DNA of 64,000 bases from Mesorhizobium australicum (GTDB lineage: Bacteria; Pseudomonadota; Alphaproteobacteria; Rhizobiales; Rhizobiaceae): the NCBI RefSeq assembly GCF_900177325.1, contig NZ_FXBL01000002.1:132348-196347 (forward strand). Direction: 5' to 3'. Position 1 is the stretch's first letter. Every line of letters starts with the position of its first letter. The notes below the pieces were generated by a model. It was given only the letters and a program-made list of their open reading frames with translations. It made no database searches and had not been told where the DNA came from. The position numbers were made by a program, and so were the translations under genes. Shown piece by piece: positions 17,527-25,698 of the stretch.

Positions 17527-17578
17527 GTGCCAAGCGTAACTCCCGGATATGGTTCCGGCTAGTACGTTAATGTGGCAC
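17527..17578 (+). promoter_or_regulatory. Leader hairpin H2 of binding-protein gene 1
   Basis: Outer stem GUGCC/GGCAC and apical stem CCGGA/UCCGG (17543-17558), with TAAC/GTTA able to pair between them. It starts eight bases after H1. The second gene copy has the same layout with GCGCC/GGCGC and GCAGG/CCUGC, so both stems covary. Confidence 0.6.
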
Positions 17579-17726
17579 GCTACATTCTCAAAAGCTGAAG
17601 CATCATTTCACTGTCGACGACGGCGGCTATTCCTATTCGGTCTTAGCCTCGGAGGAAGTGAGAACCATAAAGGGGAAAGCAATGAGAATATCACTAAAGA
17701 GAGTTCTGTTTTTGTTTGCCGCGACT

Positions 17727-19032
17727 GGACGCCTCGAACTACCCGGATTTCGGCGCTGGTAGGACGGAGATGAGGTCTGGCGCGGCCTGATGCGCGGCGA
17801 TTGCTTCGGTTTTGGTCTTTAGGCCGGCGCAGGGCGCCGATTTTGGCGTTGCGACGGCGGTTTTCGCCGCTCACGCGGTCATGCGGACGCAGTTCGCCCC
17901 TCGTGCCAGACGAAGCGGGTGAGATTGTAGGCGAGATTGGCCATGCCGATCTTGGTTCTGGCGCGGGCGATACCGATGGTGCGGACGAACAGGCCCATCC
18001 TGGACTTCTGCTGGGCGAAGACGTGCTCGACGAATGCGCGGGTTTTCGATCTCCGACCATTGGCCCGCGACGTCGCCTCGCTCATCGGCCGACCTTTCGG
18101 CTTCTTCTGATGAATGTCGGAAACGTAGCCGTTCTTCTCCAGCCACTCCTCGTTCTTCTTCGAGCGATAAGCCGTGTCGGCCCAGACCGTCGAACTGGTG
18201 TTGTTCTTGTCGAGCACATTGCGGAGCTGGGCGCCGTCATAGGCCGCCGCGCTGGTGACATTCCAGCCACGGATGAGGCCGTGCCGGCGATCGATCGAGG
18301 CATGGTTCTTGTAACCGAAGGCGGGAATGGCGATGTCGCGCGGTTGCGGCTTTCCATCCTCGGCCGCCTTGGCCTTCGAGAACTTCACCGTCCAACGCGC
18401 ATCGCGATCCTTCTGGCGCAGCTTCGCGGGCTTGTCTTTCCACTCGTCCGGTATCTTGCCCGCTTTGATGTCGGCCTTCTCGGCATCGGTGTTTCGCTGC
18501 TTCGGCGCCGCCACGATGGTGGCGTCGACAATCTGACCGCCCATGGCAAGATAGCCGGCCCTGGTGAGGTGCTTGTCGAAACGGGCGAACAGGTTCTCCA
18601 CCGCGCGGGCTTGTGTGAGATGCTCGCGGAACAGCCAGATCGTCTTGGCATCAGGCACGCGATCGCCCAGCCCCAACCCGAGAAAACGCATGAACGAGAG
18701 CCGATCCTGGATCTGGAATTCGGCCTGATCATCCGACAGACTGTAAAGCGCCTGCAACACCATGATCTTGAACATCAGCACCGCATCGTAGGGCGGCCTG
18801 CCGCCCTTGGCGCCGTCGGAGCGTTTCAGCGCCTTGGCCAACGGCTTTCGGAAAACCTCCCATGGCACCACCGCGTTCAGCTTTTCCAGAGGATCGCCCG
18901 CCTCGCTCAGTCGAGCATACCGCTCGTCAATGTCCCAAAACCCGGCCTGTCCCCGCATCCATCCCCTCCCGGCAAATCACCGGGGCAGTGAATCATCCCG
19001 AGCCGTCAATGGCGAGGTTTTTCGAGGCGTCC
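17727..19032 (-). mobile_element. IS5-family insertion sequence, copy 1 (1306 bp)
   Basis: Ends are the inverted repeat GGACGCCTCGAA. It is flanked by the 4-bp target duplication GACT (17723-17726 and 19033-19036). An equally long copy lies inverted at 40446-41751. Removing the IS restores the signal peptide of the host gene, proving the boundaries. Confidence 0.97.
17879..18958 (-). CDS. IS5-family transposase, copy 1
   Basis: 359 aa. The N-terminal IS5 domain includes KGGRPPYDAVLMFKIMVLQALYSLSDDQAEFQI, then FRFLGLGLGDRVPD-type sequence. The DDE residues are Asp in GGQIVDATIVAAPKQR, Asp in STVWADTAYRSKKNE, and Glu in SKTRAFVEHVFAQQKSRMG. Intact and single-frame. A long open frame on the opposite strand is only a shadow caused by the high GC. 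Confidence 0.93.
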   Translation of the reverse strand: MRGQAGFWDIDERYARLSEAGDPLEKLNAVVPWEVFRKPLAKALKRSDGAKGGRPPYDAVLMFKIMVLQALYSLSDDQAEFQIQDRLSFMRFLGLGLGDRVPDAKTIWLFREHLTQARAVENLFARFDKHLTRAGYLAMGGQIVDATIVAAPKQRNTDAEKADIKAGKIPDEWKDKPAKLRQKDRDARWTVKFSKAKAAEDGKPQPRDIAIPAFGYKNHASIDRRHGLIRGWNVTSAAAYDGAQLRNVLDKNNTSSTVWADTAYRSKKNEEWLEKNGYVSDIHQKKPKGRPMSEATSRANGRRSKTRAFVEHVFAQQKSRMGLFVRTIGIARARTKIGMANLAYNLTRFVWHEGRTASA

Positions 19033-20266
19033 GACTGCGCTATGGACCGGAGGAGCCATTGCCGAGGACAATCCCATTGTGTTGGGCATTCCGGTCGGCT
19101 TAAGCGGCGCAAATAGCATCGTAGCTCCGTCAATGGTTCAGGCGGCCGAACTTGCAGTCTCCGAAATCAACGCTGCAGGGGGGATTTTAAGCAGAAAGCT
19201 CGCCCTGGAAGTTGCCGATGATGGATCCGGTGCCGCAGGGGCTCAAAAAGCATATGACTCCCTGGTATTCCAAAAGAAAGTGGATGCCATAGCTGCTATG
19301 GAGACGACTGCAGCTCGCAATGCAGGATTGCCAATCATTACTAGGGGAAAAATCCCTTATATCTATAGCTCTTTTTACGAGGGTGGTTCCTGCAATAAGT
19401 ATCAGCACATAAACGCATGGGTGCCACAGCAAATGGTTTCACTCATGGTCGACTACTTCATGAAAGATCAAGGTGCGAAAACATTCTTTCTTGTCGGTAG
19501 TGACTATGCTTTCGGTCGTGGACTCCTCGGTGACACCAACAAATATATTACGGAGAAAGGCGGCACGGTCGTTGGTGAAGAATACAATCCGATGGACGCG
19601 AACGATTGGACGGCAATCATCAGCATGATCCGGGCAGCCAATCCCGACGTGATCTTGACCTCTACCGCGGCCGGTGCACCGAACGTTACCTTTACGAAGC
19701 AGCTTCGCTCAGCTGGTATAACTGCAAAGTATGGGAATTATGCATTGGATGAAGGTACAGCGAAGACTTTGGGTCCTGATGCTGAGGGAATTTATCTTGG
19801 TGGAACATACTACACTAGCATCGATTCGGAGAAGAATGCGCAGTTCCTGAAGGCAATGAAGGAGAAGTTTGGCACGAAAACAGAAACGCCTAACGAACTC
19901 TCCGTTCCTCTATATGATGCCGTTCATCTCTATGCCCTGTCGGTGGTAAAAGCCGGCACGACAGACACGGATGCCGTGGTCAAAGCTCTAAGTGAAGTAA
20001 CTTTTGATGGTCCGAGGGGACCTGTGCAAATGTCGAAACAACGGCACGCCCCACTGACAATGTATCTCGCACAGGTGAATGCTCAAGGCGACACGAGTAT
20101 TATAAAATCCTACCCGAATGTAGTCCTGGTGATCAATGCCCTGATCTGTGAATGGGTGGGCGGCATGTCTTACCATGCTGCCTATTAATTTTGGCCTTCC
20201 CCCTGAAAACGGGTCCATTTTGAGAGTTAGAGTTTCGGCTATTTTGGGCTTTGAAAGGAGCACGGA

Positions 20267-20545
20267 ATGGCACGGAAGAACTATACTGCCGAGCAGATCA
20301 TCGGGATGTTGCGAGAAGCGGAGGTCCGGCTTTCGCAAGGCGAGAAGACCGGTTCGATCTGCCGGGGTCTTGGGATATCGGAACAGAGCTACTATCGCTG
20401 GCGTCGAGAGTATGGTGGCCTGAAGGTGACCCAGGCAGCACGACTGAAAGCTCTGGAGAAGGAGAACGCCCGGCTCAGGAAGGCGGTCTCCAACCTGACG
20501 CTGGATGCTCTGATCCTGAAGGAGGTTGTCGAGGGAAAGTACTAA
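20267..20545 (+). CDS. IS3-family transposase OrfA, copy B
   Basis: Same 92-aa protein as in copy A: helix-turn-helix followed by a short coiled coil. It is joined to OrfB by -1 frameshifting. Confidence 0.92.
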   Translation: MARKNYTAEQIIGMLREAEVRLSQGEKTGSICRGLGISEQSYYRWRREYGGLKVTQAARLKALEKENARLRKAVSNLTLDALILKEVVEGKY

Positions 20546-21459
20546 GCCCTTCGCGACGTCGTGCTGGCGTTGCCCATGCGCGTGCGGTGTTCGGTGTTAC
20601 CGAGCGCCGTGCATGCCGGGTGGTTGGCCAGCACCGTTCGACCCAGCGCCGGTGTTTGCGGCCCCGCTCCGACGAGAAGCGCCTGACGGCGGATATTGTC
20701 AGACTGGCCTCGATCTACGGTCGCTATGGATACCGCCGCATCACCGCTCTGCTTCGACAGGAAGGATGGACGGTGAATGCCAAGCGGGTCGAGCGGATCT
20801 GGCGTCGCGAAGGGCTGAAAGTGCCGCATAGACAGCCGAAGCGCGGCCGTTTGTGGCTTAACGACGGGTCGTGCACCCGGCTTCGGCCGACCCACCGCGG
20901 CCACGTCTGGAGCTACGACTTCGTTGCCGATCGCACTCATGACGGCAAGGCCTTCCGGATGCTGACTGTCATTGATGAGTTCAGCCGCGAGTGCCTGGCC
21001 ATCCATGTTCAGCGCCAGATCAAAAGCGACGATGTCCTGGCGATACTAGCCCAACTGTTCACCAGGCATGGTCCGCCAGAGCATATCCGGTCCGACAATG
21101 GCAGCGAATTTACCGCCACGGCCGTTCGCGAATGGCTTGGCCGCATCGGTGTGAAGACACTCTACATCGAACCCGGCTCGCCCTGGGAAAACGGATACTG
21201 CGAGAGCTTCAATGGCAAGCTGCGCGATGAACTGCTCAACGGTGAAATCTTCTACACGCTGAAGGAGGCACAGATCGTGATCGAGAACTGGCGTCGGCAC
21301 TACAACACTGTCAGGCCGCACAGCTCGCTCGGCTATCTCCCGCCAGCTCCGGAAAGCATCTTGCCCCGCGCCGCTACAATGATCTACGCTCCGCCCCGGT
21401 CAGCCAATCTCGGCGACCATAACCGCCGGAACTCTAACTTATCCGGTGGACCTCCCTAA
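20539..21459 (+). CDS. IS3-family transposase OrfB, copy B
   Basis: Same DDE integrase domain as in copy A, with all three catalytic positions present. Because OrfA and OrfB are intact in both copies, either could still move, and the pair could recombine to delete or circularise the 16.7 kb between equivalent positions. Confidence 0.88.
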   Translation, partial: VLSPSRRRAGVAHARAVFGVTERRACRVVGQHRSTQRRCLRPRSDEKRLTADIVRLASIYGRYGYRRITALLRQEGWTVNAKRVERIWRREGLKVPHRQPKRGRLWLNDGSCTRLRPTHRGHVWSYDFVADRTHDGKAFRMLTVIDEFSRECLAIHVQRQIKSDDVLAILAQLFTRHGPPEHIRSDNGSEFTATAVREWLGRIGVKTLYIEPGSPWENGYCESFNGKLRDELLNGEIFYTLKEAQIVIENWRRHYNTVRPHSSLGYLPPAPESILPRAATMIYAPPRSANLGDHNRRNSNLSGGPP

Positions 21460-21586
21460 TGGGGCAGGCCAGTCGGTCGCCTAAAAGGCGGCCCTAGTGA
21501 GGCTGTAAGGGCTGACAGGAATAGACGATCTTTCATATCGGCTCGGATTTTTGCCGTTCCCAATTGTAGGGAACTCGGAGACGTAG

Positions 21587-22423
21587 ATGATAGCAACGAT
21601 ACTAGACATCATAACAACTGCTGCGATATTATACATAGTGGCTTCGGGGCTGCTCCTCGTATTCGGCGTTATGAAGCTTATCAATTTCGCACATGGCGGA
21701 TTGATGACGCTTGGCGGATACGCTGCCGTTATTGCCACAGCGCTTGGGTTGAATCCCTGGATAGGCATTCCTCTGGCGGCGGTCTTTGGGGCGATTGTTG
21801 GTCTCGGCATGGAGCGTGTTGTTGTACGGTCGTTATACAATCGGCCGCTCGATGCTATCCTAGCCACCTGGGGCCTGAGCATCATCATTGGCCAGATCAT
21901 AACTCTGGTCTTCGATCGTGGTGTTCATTTCGCTGAACCTCCAGTTCGAGGGGTGGTCAGTCTCATCGGTGAGTCATATTCGATCTACAGGCTGGTGCTT
22001 ACCGTTCTCGCACTACTGCTGGGACTTGGTTTGACCTTGATACTCAAGGGTACATCACTAGGTCTCTCCACGCGCGCCGTCATCATGAACGAAGATCTTG
22101 CGCGCGGACTTGGAATAAATAGCGGGCTCGTTCGCACGGTGACATTCACCCTTGGCTCTGGGCTGGCCGCCGTTGCCGGCGCTTTGATAACACCTCTTTC
22201 GAGTGTCTATCCGGATATGGGCACAGCCTGGCTAATCAGCGCATTTATGCTCGTGCTGGTATCGGGCTCCTCTCTTTATAGCTTGGCTATTGCAAGTGTT
22301 GTGTTGGGCGGAGCACAAGTGATTGTCAGTGGTTATTTCGGAGCGGTCCTAGGCGGCATGACAATTGCGGCTCTTGCCGCGGTAATTCTCCGTATTCGAC
22401 CGCAGGGGTTTTCTTATGAGTGA
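21587..22423 (+). CDS. LIV/urea-type ABC transporter permease (LivH/UrtB family)
   Basis: 278-aa inner-membrane protein with about seven or eight hydrophobic segments. The LivH signature is strong: VASGLLLVFGVMKLINFAHGG near the N-terminus, and GLSTRAVIMNEDLARGLGINSG in the cytoplasmic coupling loop. It lacks the long N-terminal periplasmic domain of cyanobacterial UrtB, so the family match is to the branched-chain amino acid/amide group in general. It overlaps the next gene by eight bases. The place between an amide-type binding protein and urease makes urea or a short amide the likely substrate. Confidence 0.9.
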   Translation: MIATILDIITTAAILYIVASGLLLVFGVMKLINFAHGGLMTLGGYAAVIATALGLNPWIGIPLAAVFGAIVGLGMERVVVRSLYNRPLDAILATWGLSIIIGQIITLVFDRGVHFAEPPVRGVVSLIGESYSIYRLVLTVLALLLGLGLTLILKGTSLGLSTRAVIMNEDLARGLGINSGLVRTVTFTLGSGLAAVAGALITPLSSVYPDMGTAWLISAFMLVLVSGSSLYSLAIASVVLGGAQVIVSGYFGAVLGGMTIAALAAVILRIRPQGFSYE

Positions 22424-24239
22424 TGTGAACTTGAAGGAATGGGGCAAAGCGCATCACCTTCGGCCACGGGCAAGCCCGCTAACGAGGATGGTCGTTGTAG
22501 CAACTATAGCTCTGATCGGTGTTGGCGTCACGCCCTTCTTTATAGATGCGTATTCAGTCAACGTTCTCGTAAGATCGATGATATACGCGTCTATCGCTCT
22601 TTCCGTCGATATTCTCTGGGGTTACCTTGGAGTTTTGACTTTCGGGCAGTCGGCATTTTTTGCGGCAGGAGCTTATGTCACCGCCCTGATATTTACCTAT
22701 CAGGGATTTTCCGCCGAATTGGCTTTTGCTGCTCTTGTAGTCGGTATCGCGGTCGCCGTGGCGATGGCAGGATTGGTTGCGTTTCTTGCCTTTTGGCATG
22801 GCGCAACTGATCTATATGCTTCGGTTATCACTCTTGTCTTGCCGATTGTTGTCACGCAACTCCTATTTTCCGGTGGAACCTTCACGGGGTCCAGCAGCGG
22901 TCTTACCGGTTTCGAGACCGTTCCTCTCAGTATTGAAGCCTGGTTTTGGGTTGTCGGAGCTTGGCTGGTCATTTTGACAAGCGCGGCATGGCTTTACACG
23001 CGCAGTGATGCCGGGCAGCTTCTGGTTGCCATCCGGGAAAACGAGCAGCGTTGCCAGTATCTCGGCTTGAACACATCGAAGATCAAAGCGGTCATCTTTC
23101 TCATCTGTGCGGGAATAGGTGCAATCGCCGGATGGATGTATGCTAATTATACGATGGTGGTTGCACCGGAGATTGCTGGCTTTGTGTTCGGAACGGAGCT
23201 TCTGATCTGGGTAGCGCTGGGCGGACGGGGCACGTTGTTTGGACCTGTTATCGGCACACTTATCATTGACTATGCGAGCGCACACCTCCAGGGCGACTTC
23301 CCGTTCATATGGAAACTGGTCATAGGCGTCATTTTCGTTTCGGTCATCGTAGCCTTGCCACGCGGCCTCCTGCCGGTGGTTTCGAATTCCATGAATTGGC
23401 TTCGCAGGCTCGTCATCACGGCGCATCCGAAGGAGCGCGCACCGATGCAGCTGCGCCAAGCGAACGAACGTAGCTCCACCGCGACTAGCGAAGATGGAGG
23501 AGCAGCACTTGTTGTGAGCGGTGTCGAAAAACGCTTCGGTAGTCTCGAGGTCCTGTCCGGTATCGATTTTGAAGCTACCTATGGCGAAATTGTCAGCCTC
23601 GTTGGACCCAATGGAGCCGGAAAAACCACGCTTATGACCTGTATCGCAGACGGTCTGAAGCGCAGCAGCGGCGCGATATCAGTCGCCGGTGTGGACATAG
23701 GGCATCGTCCACCGAACCAATGTGTGCGTCTTGGCGTCGGCCGTAAATTCCAGATGGCCAATGTTTTCGACACGCTGACCGTGGGGGAATGCCTTCAGAT
23801 CGCGCGAGCTCGTCTCGATGGCTTATCTAAATGGCAAAAATCAGGTGTCTGCAGCCTTCCGCAGTCTGCTTTGCATATTATCCGGGCGACCGGCTTGGAT
23901 AACGACCTGGACGTGCCTGCGCAAGTGCTGTCGCACGGAAAGAAGCAAGCTTTGGAGTTGGCGATGGTTCTCGCTCTCGAGCCCAAGGTCATTCTTCTGG
24001 ACGAGCCCACAGCTGGCCTTACTAAGGCTGAGCGTACGCTTATTGGAACGATCCTGACCGAACTTGCCAAAACGGAACAACTCTGCATCCTGCTGGTGGA
24101 GCATGATCTGGATTTCGTCCGAGAGATTTCTTCACGGGTGATTGTTCTGCACCAAGGCCGGATTGTTCTTAATGGATCGGTTGATGAGGTGGTGAATTCC
24201 GAGCTTGTCAAATCGGTCTACGCTGGGTCTGGGCACTGA
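22416..24239 (+). CDS. Fused LIV-type permease-ATPase (LivM-LivG fusion)
   Basis: 607 aa. Residues about 25-330 form a LivM permease with ten or so hydrophobic stretches, including WGYLGVLTFGQSAFFAAGAY and the loop VAIRENEQRCQYLGLNTSKIK. After a hydrophilic linker (about 335-360) comes a LivG ATPase: Walker A GPNGAGKTTL (about 397-406), signature LSHGKKQALELAMVL and Walker B VILLDEPTAGLTKAE. No stop or frameshift lies between the parts, so this is a true fusion; separate genes are the rule in this family. It probably pairs with the LivH-like permease and the separate LivF-like ATPase. Confidence 0.93.
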   Translation: MSDVNLKEWGKAHHLRPRASPLTRMVVVATIALIGVGVTPFFIDAYSVNVLVRSMIYASIALSVDILWGYLGVLTFGQSAFFAAGAYVTALIFTYQGFSAELAFAALVVGIAVAVAMAGLVAFLAFWHGATDLYASVITLVLPIVVTQLLFSGGTFTGSSSGLTGFETVPLSIEAWFWVVGAWLVILTSAAWLYTRSDAGQLLVAIRENEQRCQYLGLNTSKIKAVIFLICAGIGAIAGWMYANYTMVVAPEIAGFVFGTELLIWVALGGRGTLFGPVIGTLIIDYASAHLQGDFPFIWKLVIGVIFVSVIVALPRGLLPVVSNSMNWLRRLVITAHPKERAPMQLRQANERSSTATSEDGGAALVVSGVEKRFGSLEVLSGIDFEATYGEIVSLVGPNGAGKTTLMTCIADGLKRSSGAISVAGVDIGHRPPNQCVRLGVGRKFQMANVFDTLTVGECLQIARARLDGLSKWQKSGVCSLPQSALHIIRATGLDNDLDVPAQVLSHGKKQALELAMVLALEPKVILLDEPTAGLTKAERTLIGTILTELAKTEQLCILLVEHDLDFVREISSRVIVLHQGRIVLNGSVDEVVNSELVKSVYAGSGH

Positions 24240-24251
24240 GGAGAGTTGACT

Positions 24252-24959
24252 ATGACGGAAACAGTGCTCGCTTTGAAGGGCCTCACCACGGGGTACGGGC
24301 AGGCCCCCGTGGTCCGCGACGTCGATTTGACGATCGACCGCGGTGAAATTCTTGCTGTGGTTGGCAAGAATGGTATGGGCAAGACCACGCTTCTCAAATC
24401 AATCATGGGATACCTGCCCAAGTTTTCCGGCACCGTTTCGCTCTCCGGGCAATCGGTCAGCGACGGCAAGCCCCATCAAATTGCTCGGCTTGGCGTAGCT
24501 TACATACCGCAGGAAAAGGCGTTGTTTCAGGATCTTACGGTCGAGGAGAATATTCGTTTGGCATTGCGTGGTTCGGCGGACTGGAGCGAGGCAAGGGACA
24601 CGATCAGCCGTTGCTTTCCGTTCCTGCTGGATCGCTTGCGGCAAAAAGCCGGGACGCTAAGTGGCGGCGAACAGAAGATGCTTCTGATGACGCGCTCACT
24701 GGCCGTGGGAGCCAAGGTTCTTCTGATCGACGAGATAAGCGAGGGTCTGCAGCCATCGGTAATTTCCAACCTCGTCAAGATCATCCAAGCGGAGAGGGAT
24801 CGTCTGGGCCTCGCCGTTCTGCTGGTTGAGCAGAACCTTTCCTTCACTTGCGCCGTTTCCGATAAATACGTCCTTCTGGATAAAGGCGAAATATCCGGGT
24901 CTGGAAATACCCAGGATCCGGATACCCATGCAAAAATCCTAGCGCATATAAGCCTTTGA
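24252..24959 (+). CDS. LIV/urea-type ABC transporter ATPase (LivF/UrtE family)
   Basis: 235 aa. Walker A GKNGMGKTTLLKSIMG (about residues 38-53), signature LSGGEQKMLLMTRSLA, Walker B VLLIDEISEGLQPSVI. The GMGKTT and DEISEGLQP variants are typical of the UrtE/FmdF-type subgroup linked with urea and short-chain amides rather than of LivF proper. I chose the ATG eight bases after a GGAG; an in-frame TTG two codons earlier is less likely. It is the last transporter gene, 37 bases ahead of the urease genes. Confidence 0.92.
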   Translation: MTETVLALKGLTTGYGQAPVVRDVDLTIDRGEILAVVGKNGMGKTTLLKSIMGYLPKFSGTVSLSGQSVSDGKPHQIARLGVAYIPQEKALFQDLTVEENIRLALRGSADWSEARDTISRCFPFLLDRLRQKAGTLSGGEQKMLLMTRSLAVGAKVLLIDEISEGLQPSVISNLVKIIQAERDRLGLAVLLVEQNLSFTCAVSDKYVLLDKGEISGSGNTQDPDTHAKILAHISL

Positions 24960-24996
24960 TCACTCTTAATTAGTTTCGAAGTTCGGAGGATATCCA

Positions 24997-25698
24997 GTGT
25001 ACCTGACCAAAAAAGAAAGTGACAGGCTTCTGGTTTTTGTCGCAGCCGAACTGGCACGGCGCCGCCGGGCCAGCGGACTGAGACTAAACTTACCGGAGGC
25101 GAGGGCGATAATAGCCGACGCTATCCATGAGGGAGCTAGGCAAGGGAAGTCCGTTTCGGAATTAATGGCATTTGGCCGCACCATACTGAACGCTGAGGAA
25201 GTTCAGTCGGGCGTCGTATCGTTGCTCGAAATGCTGATGGTCGAACCTATGTTCCCAGACGGCCAAAAGCTCGTCTGTGTGCATGACCCCGTAAGCCCAC
25301 CACAGGATGTCGAAGAGGAAGAGGAGCCGGGTTGCTACCGCTTGGCGGAAGACGGGATAGAAATCAATGTGGGTCGCGCGACCACACAGGTCGTCGTTCG
25401 CAACATGGGCGACCGCCCCATTCAGATCGGCTCTCATTTCCACTTCTTTGAGGTAAACCCCGAGTTGGATTTCGATAGGGTTGCAGCGTTCGGCTTCCGT
25501 CTTGATATTCCAGCTGGAACGACGGTTCGGTTCGAGCCAGGGGATGAGAAAACCGTGGATCTTGTTGCCATTGGAGGCGACCGACGCGTGGAGGGGCTCA
25601 ACAGCCTGACGGAAGGTCTCCTGGACGATCCGGAGGTAAAACACAGGGCAATCGCACGCGCAGCGGCCGAAGGTTTCAGGGGAGCCCAAAATGGCTAA
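24997..25698 (+). CDS. ureAB: Urease gamma-beta fusion subunit (UreAB)
   Basis: 233 aa. Residues 1-100 are UreA (gamma): [52 protein letters not shown] short acidic linker (DVEEEEEPG) leads into UreB (beta): [33 protein letters not shown] and [19 protein letters not shown]. Such fusions are known from Helicobacter and some other bacteria; most proteobacteria have two genes. It uses a GTG start after GGAGG. It overlaps ureC by eight bases, so the subunits are made together. Part of the structural enzyme hydrolysing urea to ammonia and carbamate. Confidence 0.95.
   Translation: MYLTKKESDRLLVFVAAELARRRRASGLRLNLPEARAIIADAIHEGARQGKSVSELMAFGRTILNAEEVQSGVVSLLEMLMVEPMFPDGQKLVCVHDPVSPPQDVEEEEEPGCYRLAEDGIEINVGRATTQVVVRNMGDRPIQIGSHFHFFEVNPELDFDRVAAFGFRLDIPAGTTVRFEPGDEKTVDLVAIGGDRRVEGLNSLTEGLLDDPEVKHRAIARAAAEGFRGAQNG

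Larger units (their letters stand above)
17682..20151 (+). pseudogene. Amide/urea-type ABC substrate-binding protein 1, broken by IS5 and a frameshift
   Basis: The first 15 codons (MRISLKRVLFLFAAT) lie left of the IS5 element. Reading resumes at 19037 with ALWTGGAIAEDNPIVLGIP, exactly in frame once the IS and one GACT duplicate are removed. The body (for example FYEGGSCNKYQHINAWVPQQ) is closely similar to the intact copy at 43096. A missing base near 20123 shifts the last ten codons; the ancestral ending would read NVDPGDQCPDL then stop. The family is the AmiC/UrtA-like periplasmic-binding group (Peripla_BP_5/6). Without its signal peptide the encoded protein cannot be exported. It would have been the binding protein of the LIV-type transporter downstream. 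Confidence 0.93.
20192..21471 (+). mobile_element. IS3-family insertion sequence, copy B (1280 bp)
   Basis: Same length and orientation as copy A, with no difference noticed on reading. It separates the broken binding-protein gene from its transporter genes. The flanks (AATTT left, GTCGG right) give no target duplication. Confidence 0.95.

Noticed and set aside
17570..17590. Possible sigma-54 promoter (TGGCACG ... TTCTC), also at 42987
   Set aside because: The -12 GC dinucleotide is absent in both copies, and the -24 half is also the closing arm of hairpin H2, which explains its conservation.
17801..18991. 396-codon open frame opposite the IS5 transposase (also in copy 2)
   Set aside because: Antisense shadow of a high-GC transposase, present in both copies only because the IS is duplicated.
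21587..22423. True UrtB of a cyanobacterial-type urea transporter
   Set aside because: The long N-terminal periplasmic part of UrtB is absent; only the general LivH/amide family can be supported.
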